64,000 nucleotides of DNA from Chitinophaga agri (lineage in GTDB: Bacteria; Bacteroidota; Bacteroidia; Chitinophagales; Chitinophagaceae), in NCBI RefSeq assembly GCF_010093065.1, contig NZ_CP048113.1:1736001-1800000 (forward strand), in the 5' to 3' direction. Position numbers and translations under genes: made by a program. A model generated the notes under the pieces. It was given only the letters and a program-made list of their open reading frames with translations, ran no database searches and had not been told where the DNA came from. Below, in pieces: positions 26,960 through 35,902 of this stretch. Each line of letters starts with the position of its first letter. Position 1 is the stretch's first letter.

Positions 26960-27865
26960 TTATGACCGGAAACTTACGGCCGTCATCTTTGCATGCTTCT
27001 TAAAGAAGTTGGAGAAATGAGCCAGGTCATCAAACCCCAGTGTATAACCAATGTCATAGATCGTCCGGTCAGTTTGTTTCAACAACATCTTTGCTTCCTG
27101 CATCACTCTTTCGCTGATAATTGTTGTAGTGGTTTTACCTGTTTTGGCTTTCAGTACTTTGTTAAGATGATTCACATGTACGGCTAGCCTGTCAGCATAT
27201 TCTTTCGGCGTACGTAGTTCCAGCCGCTGGTGTGATGCCTGCAACGGAAACTGTCTTTCCAGTAGTTCCATAAAGAGGGACGAGATCCTGTCAGCCGCAT
27301 TATGTGTGGATGTCAGGGCGGCCATAGGCTGGAGTTTTTGTCCGTAGTGGATCAGCTCCAGTAAAAGGTTCCGTAACAGATCAAACTTAAAAGCATAGTC
27401 ACCGTTGATCTCCCGCAACATCTTCCGGAAGATGTATTCCAGTTCGGTGACCGCCTCCGGCGTCAGTTCAAAAGCGGGGAGTGCACCTGGCCGGAAGATC
27501 GGTAGTTCATCCAGTGCAACACCTGCATGCTGCCGCGTAAGAAAATTAGCTGTGAAAATGCAGAACATCCCCGTCTGGCTATCCTGGGGCAACCAGTGAT
27601 AAGGTATTCTCGGCGTCGCAAAAAGCAGTGCATTGTCTGCTATTTCTATCACCTTGTCAGCATACTCAGCCCTGCTACGTCCCCGGATCAGGCTGATCTT
27701 ATAATAATCCCGCCGGCTATAAGGCATCACACGGCTACCTGTCGTATGATCATACAGTTTCTCCGTTTCAAAGACATTAAAATGCCCTGTCTCCTTTGCG
27801 ATGCCGTCAGGTATCTCAGCGTTTGACCGTTGATAGAAGTCGTCTAAAGAGGTATTTTCGATCAT
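26960..27865 (-). CDS. AraC-family transcriptional regulator, divergent to the SDR gene
   Basis: 301 residues. N-terminal cupin-like sensing half (about 20-160), C-terminal AraC DNA-binding half (about 195-300) with two helix-turn-helix units: VHVNHLNKVLKAKTGKTTTT and the second, better conserved one, TIYDIGYTLGFDDLAHFSNFFKK. The gene is divergent from the short-chain dehydrogenase at 28071. In the gap are two near-identical 18-bp repeats in direct orientation 22 bp apart, the usual geometry for an AraC-type dimer, so it likely activates the SDR gene (inference). Inducer unknown. Confidence 0.88.
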   Translation of the reverse strand: MIENTSLDDFYQRSNAEIPDGIAKETGHFNVFETEKLYDHTTGSRVMPYSRRDYYKISLIRGRSRAEYADKVIEIADNALLFATPRIPYHWLPQDSQTGMFCIFTANFLTRQHAGVALDELPIFRPGALPAFELTPEAVTELEYIFRKMLREINGDYAFKFDLLRNLLLELIHYGQKLQPMAALTSTHNAADRISSLFMELLERQFPLQASHQRLELRTPKEYADRLAVHVNHLNKVLKAKTGKTTTTIISERVMQEAKMLLKQTDRTIYDIGYTLGFDDLAHFSNFFKKHAKMTAVSFRS

Positions 27866-27981
27866 AGTACTTATCAGCTCAGGAAACGAAATTAAAGCTT
27901 TTCCTGCCCGTTGCGTAAGGCTATTCTTTGGGGCAAAGGAACAGCAGAAGAAATCATGCGGTACCCTCCAATAATTTTTCC

Positions 27982-28021
27982 TGACCTTTATAACAAAGCA
28001 AATTGACCTCTATAACAAAGC
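27982..28021 (+). promoter_or_regulatory. Paired direct-repeat operator for an AraC-type activator
   Basis: TGACCTTTATAACAAAGC at 27982-27999 and TGACCTCTATAACAAAGC at 28004-28021: 17 of 18 bases identical, 22 bp period (two helical turns). The downstream copy ends 19 bp before the TAATTTTG element at 28041-28048, which has no properly spaced upstream TTG, as expected for an activator-dependent promoter. Confidence 0.72.
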
Positions 28022-28040
28022 CGGTTGGTCAACCAGTGCC

Positions 28041-28048
28041 TAATTTTG
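28041..28048 (+). promoter_or_regulatory. -7 element of the SDR gene
   Basis: TAATTTTG matches TAnnTTTG, 22 nt before the SDR ATG. No TTG at 18-23 bp upstream; the direct-repeat operator occupies that place. Confidence 0.65.
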
Positions 28049-28070
28049 TGTCTTACAAAACAGGAAGGTT

Positions 28071-28904
28071 ATGCAAAAAGTATGGTTTATAACAGGTAGC
28101 GCAAGAGGTCTGGGAAAAAGTCTTACTGCTGCCGTATTAGCAAAAGGGGATCTGGTAGCTGCAACAGCAAGAAATCCCGCGCAACTGGACGCCTTCGTAC
28201 AGCAATATGGTGATCACATCCTGCCGGTGCAACTGGACGTAACTGACAATGAACAGGTGCGTAAAGCAGTCGAAGCTACCATTGCCCGTTTCGGCAGAAT
28301 AGATGTACTGGTGAATAATGCCGGTTTTGGCATCATAGGTGCTGCCGAAGCCTTTACCGATGAACAGGTACATAGCCAGCTGGAAACGAACCTCTATGCA
28401 CCGATCAGGATCACCCGGGTTGTACTGCCTTATATGCGTAAGCAACGGGCTGGCAGGATCCTGCAGATCAGCTCTATAGGTGGCCGCATCACCAGCAGCG
28501 GACTGAGTATCTACCAGAGTGCCAAATGGGGACTGTCCGGCTTTGCGGATGCCCTGGCAAAAGAAGTCGATGCCCTGGGTATTAAAGTAACGGCAGTGGA
28601 ACCTGGCGGTTTCCGCACAGACTGGGCCGGTGACTCTATGACCTATGCGACAGACATAGAAGGGTATGAGTCTACCATCGGACAGCGGACTGAAATCTTC
28701 AGATCCGGGAAATTCATCCCAAAAGGCAGTCCTGATAAAGCAGCCGCCGCACTGGTGAATCTGGCAGATCATCCGGAACCACCTGTACACCTGGTATTGG
28801 GTAGTGACGCGACCGGCCTCCTCCAGCAGGTAAATGCCCTCAGACAGGCTGAATTTGAACGCTGGCTGGCTGTCAGCGAATCTACGGACGCTGACGAGGC
28901 TTAA
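28071..28904 (+). CDS. Short-chain dehydrogenase/reductase (SDR)
   Basis: 277 residues, classical SDR Rossmann fold. Cofactor motif TGSARGLG (8-15), Asp56 in QLDVTD, NNAG at 82-85, catalytic Ser134/Ser135, Tyr148 and Lys152 (IYQSAKWG), and the PGG-F motif after strand 6 (VEPGGFRTDW). An Arg after the second strand (TARNPAQL) suggests NADP preference. Substrate unknown. It is divergent from one AraC regulator and followed 67 bp later by another, with a hairpin in between. Confidence 0.9.
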   Translation: MQKVWFITGSARGLGKSLTAAVLAKGDLVAATARNPAQLDAFVQQYGDHILPVQLDVTDNEQVRKAVEATIARFGRIDVLVNNAGFGIIGAAEAFTDEQVHSQLETNLYAPIRITRVVLPYMRKQRAGRILQISSIGGRITSSGLSIYQSAKWGLSGFADALAKEVDALGIKVTAVEPGGFRTDWAGDSMTYATDIEGYESTIGQRTEIFRSGKFIPKGSPDKAAAALVNLADHPEPPVHLVLGSDATGLLQQVNALRQAEFERWLAVSESTDADEA

Positions 28905-28919
28905 TGATCAATATCATCA

Positions 28920-28946
28920 GCATAGCTGTTATGATAACAGCTATGC
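28920..28946 (+). terminator. Terminator or operator palindrome after the SDR gene
   Basis: GCATAGCTGTTAT at 28920-28932, one base, and its exact complement at 28934-28946, then CCCTTTTTACTTTT. The T-run argues for an intrinsic terminator; the near-zero spacer also fits a protein-binding palindrome just before the next AraC gene. Confidence 0.75.
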
Positions 28947-28971
28947 CCTTTTTACTTTTAACCGGCACAAT

Positions 28972-29769
28972 ATGAGTGATAATAAACCAGTACAGAAGAT
29001 CAGCTATTCCTGCTATTTCAATAAGACAAAAGACGGAGAACAGTTTGTTTCTGAACATGTATTCAGTTATCAGGTAGCTGGCAAATTCGTCATGAACGAT
29101 GGTGAAAAAGAGTATGTGTTCCATGAGGGGGAATTCCGGTTAAATAAAAGGAACACGCTCATTAAATACATCAAATACCCTCCTGCAGAAGGAGAGTATA
29201 AGAACATAGCCGTTTATCTGGACCAGCAAACACTACGCAGCTTCAGTGAAGAATATGGTTTTACTTCGGAAAAGCATGTGCAGACACCGCCCATTATCAG
29301 TATCCGCCCGCATGCCCTGCTGACAAATTACATGAACTCCCTGCAACCCTACGATCAGTTTGCGCAGCCAGGCAATGAAATACTGGTGTCACTGAAAGTA
29401 AAGGAAGCGATCGCATTATTGCTGCAAACAAATCCGCAGTTAAAAGACATTCTTTTCGATCTTTCCGAACCCGGGAAAATTGACCTGGAAGGCTTCATGA
29501 ACAAAAACTTTCATTTTAACGTTTCCCTCGACCGGTTCTCTTACCTGACTGGCAGAAGCCTGTCTACATTCAAGCGCGATTTTGAAAAAACATTTAATGC
29601 ATCTCCTGGAAAATGGTTGCAGCAGAAAAGATTACAGGAAGCCTATTTCCGTATAAAAGAAAAAGGTGCTGCGCCTTCTGATGTCTATATTGATGTGGGA
29701 TTTGAAGACCTCTCCCATTTCTCCTTTGCTTTTAAAAAGATGTATGGTGTGGCACCTAGCAGGATTTAA
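28972..29769 (+). CDS. AraC-family transcriptional regulator
   Basis: 265 residues from the ATG at 28972 (MSDNKPVQK). The N-terminal half is a cupin-like sensing domain (FVMNDGEKEYVFHEGEFRLNKRN). The C-terminal half is the AraC DNA-binding domain (about 165-262): SLDRFSYLTGRSLSTFKRDF and DVYIDVGFEDLSHFSFAFKKMYGVAPS. The frame is open back to 28834 but that would overlap the SDR gene by 71 bp and pass through the hairpin, so the shorter start is preferred. Targets unknown. The dispersed GGAATCAGGAATT repeat starts 9 bp after the stop. Confidence 0.87.
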   Translation: MSDNKPVQKISYSCYFNKTKDGEQFVSEHVFSYQVAGKFVMNDGEKEYVFHEGEFRLNKRNTLIKYIKYPPAEGEYKNIAVYLDQQTLRSFSEEYGFTSEKHVQTPPIISIRPHALLTNYMNSLQPYDQFAQPGNEILVSLKVKEAIALLLQTNPQLKDILFDLSEPGKIDLEGFMNKNFHFNVSLDRFSYLTGRSLSTFKRDFEKTFNASPGKWLQQKRLQEAYFRIKEKGAAPSDVYIDVGFEDLSHFSFAFKKMYGVAPSRI

Positions 29770-29777
29770 TTTTAATG

Positions 29778-29794
29778 AGGAATCAGGAATTGAG
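29778..29794 (+). repeat. Dispersed GGAATCAGGAATT repeat, copy beside AraC gene
   Basis: Reads AGGAATCAGGAATTGAG. Similar sequence recurs at 35469-35483, 51535-51565 (inverted), 62509-62535 and the end of the gene at 9632. Confidence 0.55.
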
Positions 29795-29930
29795 CTGCTG
29801 TTATAGCGTTCCTTTTTATCACAGGGCTGCATTGATGATTGATGTAGTGAGCATGTATGTAATAAATGGCAACATTTAAAAAATTTCCGGGTTTACATAA
29901 TTTCTGATTAAACTAAAAATAGCTGACGAT

Positions 29931-29982
29931 TTACTAATTTAATTAGTAATATTGCTAAATATATTAGTTGTCAAAAACTAAT
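29931..29982. promoter_or_regulatory. Palindromic operator candidates upstream of the imuA-imuB-dnaE2 cassette
   Basis: Two inverted repeats: TTACTAATT-T-AATTAGTAA at 29931-29949 (perfect 9-bp arms) and ATTAGTT-GTCAAA-AACTAAT at 29963-29982 (perfect 7-bp arms). Both share the half-site TTAGT/ACTAA. Such cassettes are usually under SOS (LexA-type) control, so these may be the binding sites; the factor itself is not in the window. Confidence 0.55.
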
Positions 29983-30005
29983 CGTTCGTAATCAGTCGTC
30001 AGCTT

Positions 30006-30737
30006 ATGCGAGTAAAAGCAGATATTATTTCCCAGCTGCAACGGGATATTCTCCGTATGCAGGGATTCCGGTCTACACAACAGGAAAACACGCCTGTAAT
30101 TGACCTGGGACCCATAAATGCTGCTTTTCCGAATGCAGTTTTTCCAACTGGCGTCATACATGAATTTTTATGCCCTGTTACTGAACAGGCAGCAGCAGCG
30201 TCCGGGTTTGTCAGTGCACTTACCGGACATCTGATGCAACATGGTGGTGCCTGCATCTGGATAAGCGTAGCCAGAACACTTTTCCCTCCCTCTCTCAAAG
30301 CTTTCGGCATAGAACCGGACAAGGTAATATTCATTGATCTGCAGCGAACAAAAGACGCTCTCTGGACATTAGAAGAAGCCCTCAAATGTGAGGGTATTGC
30401 CGCTGTCATAGCTGAAATTCCTGAAATCGGTTTTACACAGTCCCGCAGATTACAACTGGCCGTAGAACAAAGTAAGGTGACCGGTTTTATTCTGCGTACT
30501 TCTTCCAGAAATGCCGGCACTACTGCCTGTGTCGCAAGATGGCACATTACCTCCTTACCCAGTGCCATAGAAAATGATATGCCTGGTGTAGGATATCCCC
30601 GCTGGCAGGTTGAACTACTCAAAGTACGCAATGGCCGCAACGGTACCTGGAAAATGGAATGGTCAGAAGGTCGTTTCAGTCCTATACAGGAACAACCGGC
30701 CGCGGTCATATCAGAACATCAGTTAAAAACAGGGTGA
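30006..30737 (+). CDS. imuA: ImuA, RecA-like mutagenesis cassette protein
   Basis: 243 residues. A RecA/SulA-related protein that belongs to the ImuA-ImuB-DnaE2 damage-tolerance system. Visible: the GVIHEFLCPVTEQAAAASGFVSAL region that replaces the RecA P-loop, GGACIWISVARTLFPPSLKAFG, VIFIDLQRTKDALWTLEEAL and a C-terminal WQVELLKVRNGRNGTWKMEW strand typical of the family. No classical Walker A, as is usual. It ends 1 bp before imuB, so the genes are translationally tied. Start at 30006 gives a normal family N-terminus. Confidence 0.88.
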   Translation: MRVKADIISQLQRDILRMQGFRSTQQENTPVIDLGPINAAFPNAVFPTGVIHEFLCPVTEQAAAASGFVSALTGHLMQHGGACIWISVARTLFPPSLKAFGIEPDKVIFIDLQRTKDALWTLEEALKCEGIAAVIAEIPEIGFTQSRRLQLAVEQSKVTGFILRTSSRNAGTTACVARWHITSLPSAIENDMPGVGYPRWQVELLKVRNGRNGTWKMEWSEGRFSPIQEQPAAVISEHQLKTG

Positions 30738-30738
30738 T

Positions 30739-32238
30739 ATGTCCGCACGTTTTGTTACGATATGGTTTCGTCACTTAGCGACGGACTGGCTCATCCGCCG
30801 GCAGCCTGAACTGCAACACGTCCCTTTCGTGTTTGCAGCGCCCATACATGGCAGGATGGTAATTACCGCTGCCAGTATACCTGCTGAAACACAGGGTATC
30901 AGCCCAGGTATGCCGGTAGCCGATGCCAAGGCCATTGTACCTGGTCTGCAGGCATTCGATGCCATACCGGAAAAAGACGCCCAGTTACTGCATGCACTGG
31001 GCGAATGGTGTATCCGTTATACACCGCTCGTAGCTGTTGATCTGCCTGACGGACTTATTCTCGATATCAGTGGATGTGCACACCTGTGGGGTGGCGAAAA
31101 AGAATACCTGAAAGAGATCATTACCAAACTACGTGCAATTGGTTATGATGTACGTGGCGCTATGGCTGACACGATCGGCACTGCCTGGGCTGTGAGCCGT
31201 TATGGCAAGATCAAACCTATCATAGAAAGCGGTGAACAGGCTGCCGCATTGCATCCGCTGCCCCCAGCCGCCTTACGCCTGTCGCCCGATACACTGGAAC
31301 GGTTACATAAACTGGGACTACACCAGATCGGCAGCTTTATGAATATGCCCGGCAGGGTACTACGCAGGCGTTTCGGCCCGTCATTATTATCCAGGCTTAC
31401 ACAGGCACTGGGGTATGAAATAGAGTCCATACAGCCGTTATATCCTGCTGTTCCCTACGTAGAACGCCTTCCCTGCCTGGAGCCCATACGTACTGCTACC
31501 GGTATTGAAATAGCCATCAAAACACTGCTGGACAAGTTATGTGCACGCTTACAACAGGAGGGGCAGGGATTACGAACCGCTACCCTGAAAGGATACCGTA
31601 CTGACAACAGGATGGTACAGGTAACGATCGGCACGAACCGGGCTTCTAATAATCCGGCGCACCTTTTTAAACTCTTTGAATTAAAAATACCGGCAATAGA
31701 ACCTGCGCTCGGTATTGAACTTTTTACACTGGAAGCCGAAAAAACAGAAGAAGCTGCACCTGCGCAGGAAGCCTTATGGACTGCCGGCCCGGGGCTGAAC
31801 AATCCTTCTGTAGCGGCCTTACTGGACAGACTGGCCGGAAAAATAGGAGCAGATAATATTCACCGCTATCTTCCACAGGAACACTACTGGCCGGAACGTG
31901 CCATCAAACAAACACCCTCTCTGGAAGAACAACCGGCTACTACCTGGCGAACAGATAAACCAAGACCGGTACAATTACTCGCCCAGCCAGCCCCTATTGA
32001 AGTCACAGCGCCCATACCGGATTATCCGCCGATGTTATTCCGCTATAAAGGAAAACTGCATGAGATCAGGAAAGCAGACGGGCCGGAACGCATAGAAAGG
32101 GAATGGTGGCTCGATGGCGGGGAACACAGGGATTACTACACCGTAGAAGATAAAGACGGACAACGGTATTGGTTATTCAGATCAGGACATTATGCCGAAA
32201 AGAAATCACAATGGTTTATTCATGGATTTTTTGCGTAG
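30739..32238 (+). CDS. imuB: ImuB, catalytically inactive Y-family polymerase homologue
   Basis: 499 residues. Y-family fold (palm, fingers, thumb, little finger) but the metal-binding acidic residues are missing: the first strand reads RFVTIWFRHL without the DxD, and the later motif is LDISGCAHLWGG rather than SxDE. This is the hallmark of ImuB, which acts as a hub joining ImuA, DnaE2 and the sliding clamp. A possible clamp-binding peptide QEALW is at 343-347. The C-terminal tail (RYKGKLHEIRKADGPERIEREWW) is the ImuB C-terminal domain that binds partners. Overlapping regulation with imuA and dnaE2. Confidence 0.9.
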   Translation: MSARFVTIWFRHLATDWLIRRQPELQHVPFVFAAPIHGRMVITAASIPAETQGISPGMPVADAKAIVPGLQAFDAIPEKDAQLLHALGEWCIRYTPLVAVDLPDGLILDISGCAHLWGGEKEYLKEIITKLRAIGYDVRGAMADTIGTAWAVSRYGKIKPIIESGEQAAALHPLPPAALRLSPDTLERLHKLGLHQIGSFMNMPGRVLRRRFGPSLLSRLTQALGYEIESIQPLYPAVPYVERLPCLEPIRTATGIEIAIKTLLDKLCARLQQEGQGLRTATLKGYRTDNRMVQVTIGTNRASNNPAHLFKLFELKIPAIEPALGIELFTLEAEKTEEAAPAQEALWTAGPGLNNPSVAALLDRLAGKIGADNIHRYLPQEHYWPERAIKQTPSLEEQPATTWRTDKPRPVQLLAQPAPIEVTAPIPDYPPMLFRYKGKLHEIRKADGPERIEREWWLDGGEHRDYYTVEDKDGQRYWLFRSGHYAEKKSQWFIHGFFA

Positions 32239-32250
32239 AGAACAAGTGAT

Positions 32251-35200
32251 ATGATGGAATACATTGAACTACAGGTAACCAGTAATTTTAGCTTCCTCCG
32301 CGGAGCCTCCCATCCTGATGAGATGGTGGAACAGGCTGCGGCTTATGGTTATAAGGCAATTGCTATCACTGACCGCAATACACTGGCTGGTATCGTACGT
32401 GCACATGCAGCAGCAAAAGCAAAAGGTATACGTATTATTCCTGCCTGCAGACTGGATCTGCTGGATGGTCCCTCCCTATTGGCATACCCTACCGACAAAG
32501 CAGCTTACAGCAGGTTATCCTCCCTGTTAACCAAAGGAAATCTGCGGGCAGAAAAAGGAGATTGTCATCTCTACAAAAAAGATGTATTTGAACATGCGGA
32601 AGGCATTATTTTCATTGTCATACCTCCTGATCACCTGAATACGAAATTTGATTTCGATCTTTCATTTAAGAACGCTTTAAATGAGTACAGCACTGCATTA
32701 GGCGATCGCCTGTATATAGCCATTACCCGTTCCTATCTGGGTGATGATCATAAGAAAATGTACCGGGTAGCACAGCTGTCTGCATTGTATAATATCAGAA
32801 TGGTCGCTACCAACGATGTACATTATCATGAGCCGGAACGGCGCCAGTTACAGGATATACTGACCTGCGTGCGCGAAAAATGTACCATCTACAATGCCGG
32901 CTTCCGCTTACACCAGAACGCAGAAAGATACCTGAAACCAGCTCATGAAATGCACCGGCTGTTCCGGCAATATCCGGAAGCCGTACGCCATGCACAGTTC
33001 ATTGCAGATGCCTGTCAATTCACCCTGGATAGTCTGCAATATGTATATCCCGAAGAACTCACCACTGAAGGCCGCACTCCGCAGGAAGAGCTGACCTTCC
33101 TGGCCTGGGAAGGCGCACGTGAAAGATTTGGAGATACAATTCCCGAAAAGATCTCGGCGGCTATTGTATATGAACTTTCATTTATGGAGGAGATGAACTA
33201 CGCGGCTTATTTCCTCACAGTATACGACATCGTACGTTTCGCAAGGAAGCAGGGTATACTCTGCCAGGGCCGTGGCTCAGCGGCCAATTCAACGGTTTGT
33301 TATTGTCTCGGCATCACCTCCGTCAATCCTACCAAATTTGACCTGCTCTTTGAACGGTTTATCTCTTCTGCCCGTAATGAACCACCCGATATAGATGTTG
33401 ACTTTGAACATGAGCGCCGGGAGGAAGTTATGCAGTATATCTACAACAAATACGGACGGGACAGAGCCGCGATCGTCGCGACGGTCACACAGCAACATCA
33501 GAAAGGTGCCATCAGGGACGTGGGTAAGGCAATGGGATTATCGGTGGATACGATCAACCGGCTGTCTACCTCAATCTGGCGGTATAGTGATGAATGGTTT
33601 GACGAACATCGTATTGCGGAACATGGTTTGAACCCGGAAGACCCGCATCTGAAAAAAGTACTGGCACTCACAAGACAAATGATGGGCTTTCCGAGGCAAT
33701 TGGGCCAGCATACAGGAGGCTTTGTCATTACACAGGGTAAGCTGGCCGACCTGTGTCCGATACTCAATGCACGTATGGAAAACCGTACCTGTATCGAATG
33801 GAATAAGGATGATATTGATACCCTGGGTTTTCTGAAAATAGATATACTGGCACTGGGGATGCTGACCTGTATCCGGAAAGCGTTTGACCTGGCGAAACAA
33901 CACCATGATAAAGCTTATACACTGGCCAATATACCGGAAGACGATCCCTATGTATATGAGATGATCAGCCATGCAGATACGATCGGTGTGTTTCAGATTG
34001 AAAGCCGTGCGCAACAATCTATGTTACCCCGCCTGCGCCCGGAGAACTTTTATGACCTGGTAATAGAGGTGGCCATCGTACGGCCCGGTCCTATTCAGGG
34101 AGACATGGTACATCCTTATCTGCGCAGGCGTAATGGACAAGAAACACCAGACTACCCCAAAGGCCTGGAAGAGATCTTAAAAAGAACTTTAGGCGTTCCG
34201 CTGTTTCAGGAGCAGGCGATGAAAATAGCGATTGTAGCAGCAGGCTTCTCACCCACAGAAGCAGATGAATTACGGCGTAGTATGGCTACCTTCCGGCTCA
34301 AAGGTGTGGTGGGAAAATTTGAAAAGAAACTAATAGAAGGTATGACGGCCCGTGGCTATGAGCCGGACTTTGCGAAGCGTATATTCAAGCAACTGGAAGG
34401 CTTCGGTAGTTACGGTTTCCCTGAAAGTCATGCCGCCAGTTTTGCACTGCTGGTGTATGTTTCTTCCTACCTCAAATGCTATTACCCGGATGTATTCGCC
34501 TGCGCATTGCTGAACAGTATGCCGATGGGGTTTTACCAGCCCGCACAGATTGTCAGCGATGCACGTGCCAATAAAGTGGAAGTACGACCGGTAGATATCA
34601 ATCATTCATACTGGGATAATACACTGGAAGCCCGTACACAGCATGACATCACCGCAATACACCCGGAGGATGACAATAATGACACCGGCAAAAAGAAGAT
34701 CCATCTTTGCCCGCTAAGGCTTGGTTTCCGGCAGATAACTGGTTTGCGGGAGGAAGATATACAGGTCTTACTATCTGCAAGAAAAAACGGGTTCCAGGAC
34801 ATTCTCACCCTGCGGGAGGCAGGTGTATCACAGACGACATTGGAAAAACTGGCGGACGCAGATGCATTCAGGTCTATCGGACTTGACAGACGCAGGGCAC
34901 TGTGGGAAATATCCTCCCTGCATGACCGTCCCACGGGACTGTTCACCGGACAACCTTCTGAAAGCACTACAGAGCAACCGGTCACCCTGCCGGAAATGTC
35001 CGCCCCTGAACATGTCGTTCAGGATTACAACGCCACATCCCTCTCCCTGAAGGCACACCCGGTTAGTTTTACAAGAGAGAAACTCAGTCTGCTACACGTT
35101 TCTGCCGCCAGCGACCTGCCCGGCATCCGGGATGGCATGCCGGTGAAGGTCGCTGGACTGATACTGGTCAGACAACGTCCAGGTACGGCAAAAGGTGTTT

Positions 35201-35451
35201 GTTTTATTACACTTGAAGATGAGACCGGCTGTATGAACCTCGTGGTATTCCATCAACTCTTCGAAAAGTTCAGAAAAGAGATACTACAGTCAAAATTATT
35301 GATGGTGGAGGGTAAACTGCAACGGGAAGGCGAAGTGGTCCATATCGTCGTAAAACATTGCTATAATCTCAATAAATTACTGGAAACGGAGATGAGCAGG
35401 CAGGTAGCAGAAACGGCTATAAAAATACCGGGTGCGAGAAACTTTAGATAA
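32251..35451 (+). CDS. dnaE2: Error-prone DNA polymerase III alpha subunit DnaE2
   Basis: 1066 residues, the size of DnaE2 (DnaE1 is longer and has a C-terminal tau-binding region). Domains in order: PHP (about 1-250; NFSFLRGASHPDEM, ITDRNTLAG), palm/fingers with catalytic Asp380 and Asp382 (PPDIDVDFEHERR) and Asp531 (FLKIDILALGML), helix-hairpin-helix region, and an OB fold near the end (VKVAGLILVRQRPGTAKGVCF). Performs translesion synthesis with ImuA and ImuB. Two adjacent ATGs (32251, 32254) could start it. 12 bp after imuB. The stop codon is followed by the dispersed repeat. Confidence 0.93.
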   Translation: MMEYIELQVTSNFSFLRGASHPDEMVEQAAAYGYKAIAITDRNTLAGIVRAHAAAKAKGIRIIPACRLDLLDGPSLLAYPTDKAAYSRLSSLLTKGNLRAEKGDCHLYKKDVFEHAEGIIFIVIPPDHLNTKFDFDLSFKNALNEYSTALGDRLYIAITRSYLGDDHKKMYRVAQLSALYNIRMVATNDVHYHEPERRQLQDILTCVREKCTIYNAGFRLHQNAERYLKPAHEMHRLFRQYPEAVRHAQFIADACQFTLDSLQYVYPEELTTEGRTPQEELTFLAWEGARERFGDTIPEKISAAIVYELSFMEEMNYAAYFLTVYDIVRFARKQGILCQGRGSAANSTVCYCLGITSVNPTKFDLLFERFISSARNEPPDIDVDFEHERREEVMQYIYNKYGRDRAAIVATVTQQHQKGAIRDVGKAMGLSVDTINRLSTSIWRYSDEWFDEHRIAEHGLNPEDPHLKKVLALTRQMMGFPRQLGQHTGGFVITQGKLADLCPILNARMENRTCIEWNKDDIDTLGFLKIDILALGMLTCIRKAFDLAKQHHDKAYTLANIPEDDPYVYEMISHADTIGVFQIESRAQQSMLPRLRPENFYDLVIEVAIVRPGPIQGDMVHPYLRRRNGQETPDYPKGLEEILKRTLGVPLFQEQAMKIAIVAAGFSPTEADELRRSMATFRLKGVVGKFEKKLIEGMTARGYEPDFAKRIFKQLEGFGSYGFPESHAASFALLVYVSSYLKCYYPDVFACALLNSMPMGFYQPAQIVSDARANKVEVRPVDINHSYWDNTLEARTQHDITAIHPEDDNNDTGKKKIHLCPLRLGFRQITGLREEDIQVLLSARKNGFQDILTLREAGVSQTTLEKLADADAFRSIGLDRRRALWEISSLHDRPTGLFTGQPSESTTEQPVTLPEMSAPEHVVQDYNATSLSLKAHPVSFTREKLSLLHVSAASDLPGIRDGMPVKVAGLILVRQRPGTAKGVCFITLEDETGCMNLVVFHQLFEKFRKEILQSKLLMVEGKLQREGEVVHIVVKHCYNLNKLLETEMSRQVAETAIKIPGARNFR

Positions 35452-35468
35452 CAAGGAATTAAGGATCG

Positions 35469-35483
35469 GGAATCAGGAATTGG
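35469..35483 (+). repeat. Dispersed GGAATCAGGAATT repeat, copy after dnaE2
   Basis: GGAATCAGGAATTGG, just downstream of a related AGGAATTAAGGATC (35453-35466). Same motif as at 29778. Confidence 0.55.
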
Positions 35484-35485
35484 TT

Positions 35486-35493
35486 TACCTTTG
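35486..35493 (+). promoter_or_regulatory. -7 element directly before the gene at 35501
   Basis: TACCTTTG (TAnnTTTG), 7 nt before the ATG at 35501, so transcription would start at or within a few bases of the start codon. No well-spaced TTG upstream. Confidence 0.5.
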
Positions 35494-35500
35494 TCTCGCT

Positions 35501-35899
35501 ATGAAAAAGACCATACTTCTGCTCGCCTCCCTCTTCGGCCTGACCGCTACCTACGCCCAGCGCAAGTCCGATACCACTTTCAGCAACAGGCTCTCCAGGG
35601 AATGGAAACTTCAGTACTATGGAGACAACGGTAAAAAACAACCGCCTTCAAAGCAGCAGCTGGAAGACAGAATGTTCTTTTACAAAGATTACCGGGTATT
35701 ATCCATCGCAGAAGGGAAAAAGGAATACGGGGTATGGCAGTATGACCCTACGAAAAAACTGCTGACCATTACTGATAACAACACCGGAAAGACGACAGCA
35801 TTTGAGGTATTGCTACTTAATAATGAGGAGTTTATAGCTGGCTATAAAGACCCTAACGGTACTGTGCTGGAAATACATATGCTGGCGGTCAGCAAATAA
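35501..35899 (+). CDS. Small secreted protein, lipocalin-like
   Basis: 132 residues. Signal peptide MKKTILLLASLFGLTATYAQ. The mature part (about 112 residues) alternates short strands: SREWKLQYYGDNGKK, RMFFYKDYRVLSIAEGKKEYGVWQYD, KKLLTITDNNTGKTTAFEVLLLNNEEFIAGYKD, LEIHMLAV. This pattern is of the lipocalin-like type widespread and uncharacterised in Bacteroidota. No catalytic residues stand out. Start at 35501 is set by the signal peptide; the frame is open further left into dnaE2. 3 bp separate its stop from the convergent exonuclease gene. Confidence 0.72.
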   Translation: MKKTILLLASLFGLTATYAQRKSDTTFSNRLSREWKLQYYGDNGKKQPPSKQQLEDRMFFYKDYRVLSIAEGKKEYGVWQYDPTKKLLTITDNNTGKTTAFEVLLLNNEEFIAGYKDPNGTVLEIHMLAVSK

Positions 35900-35902
35900 G
35901 GG

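Noticed and set aside
28834..28971. Upstream extension of the AraC gene at 28972
   Set aside because: It would overlap the SDR gene and run through a hairpin with a T-run.
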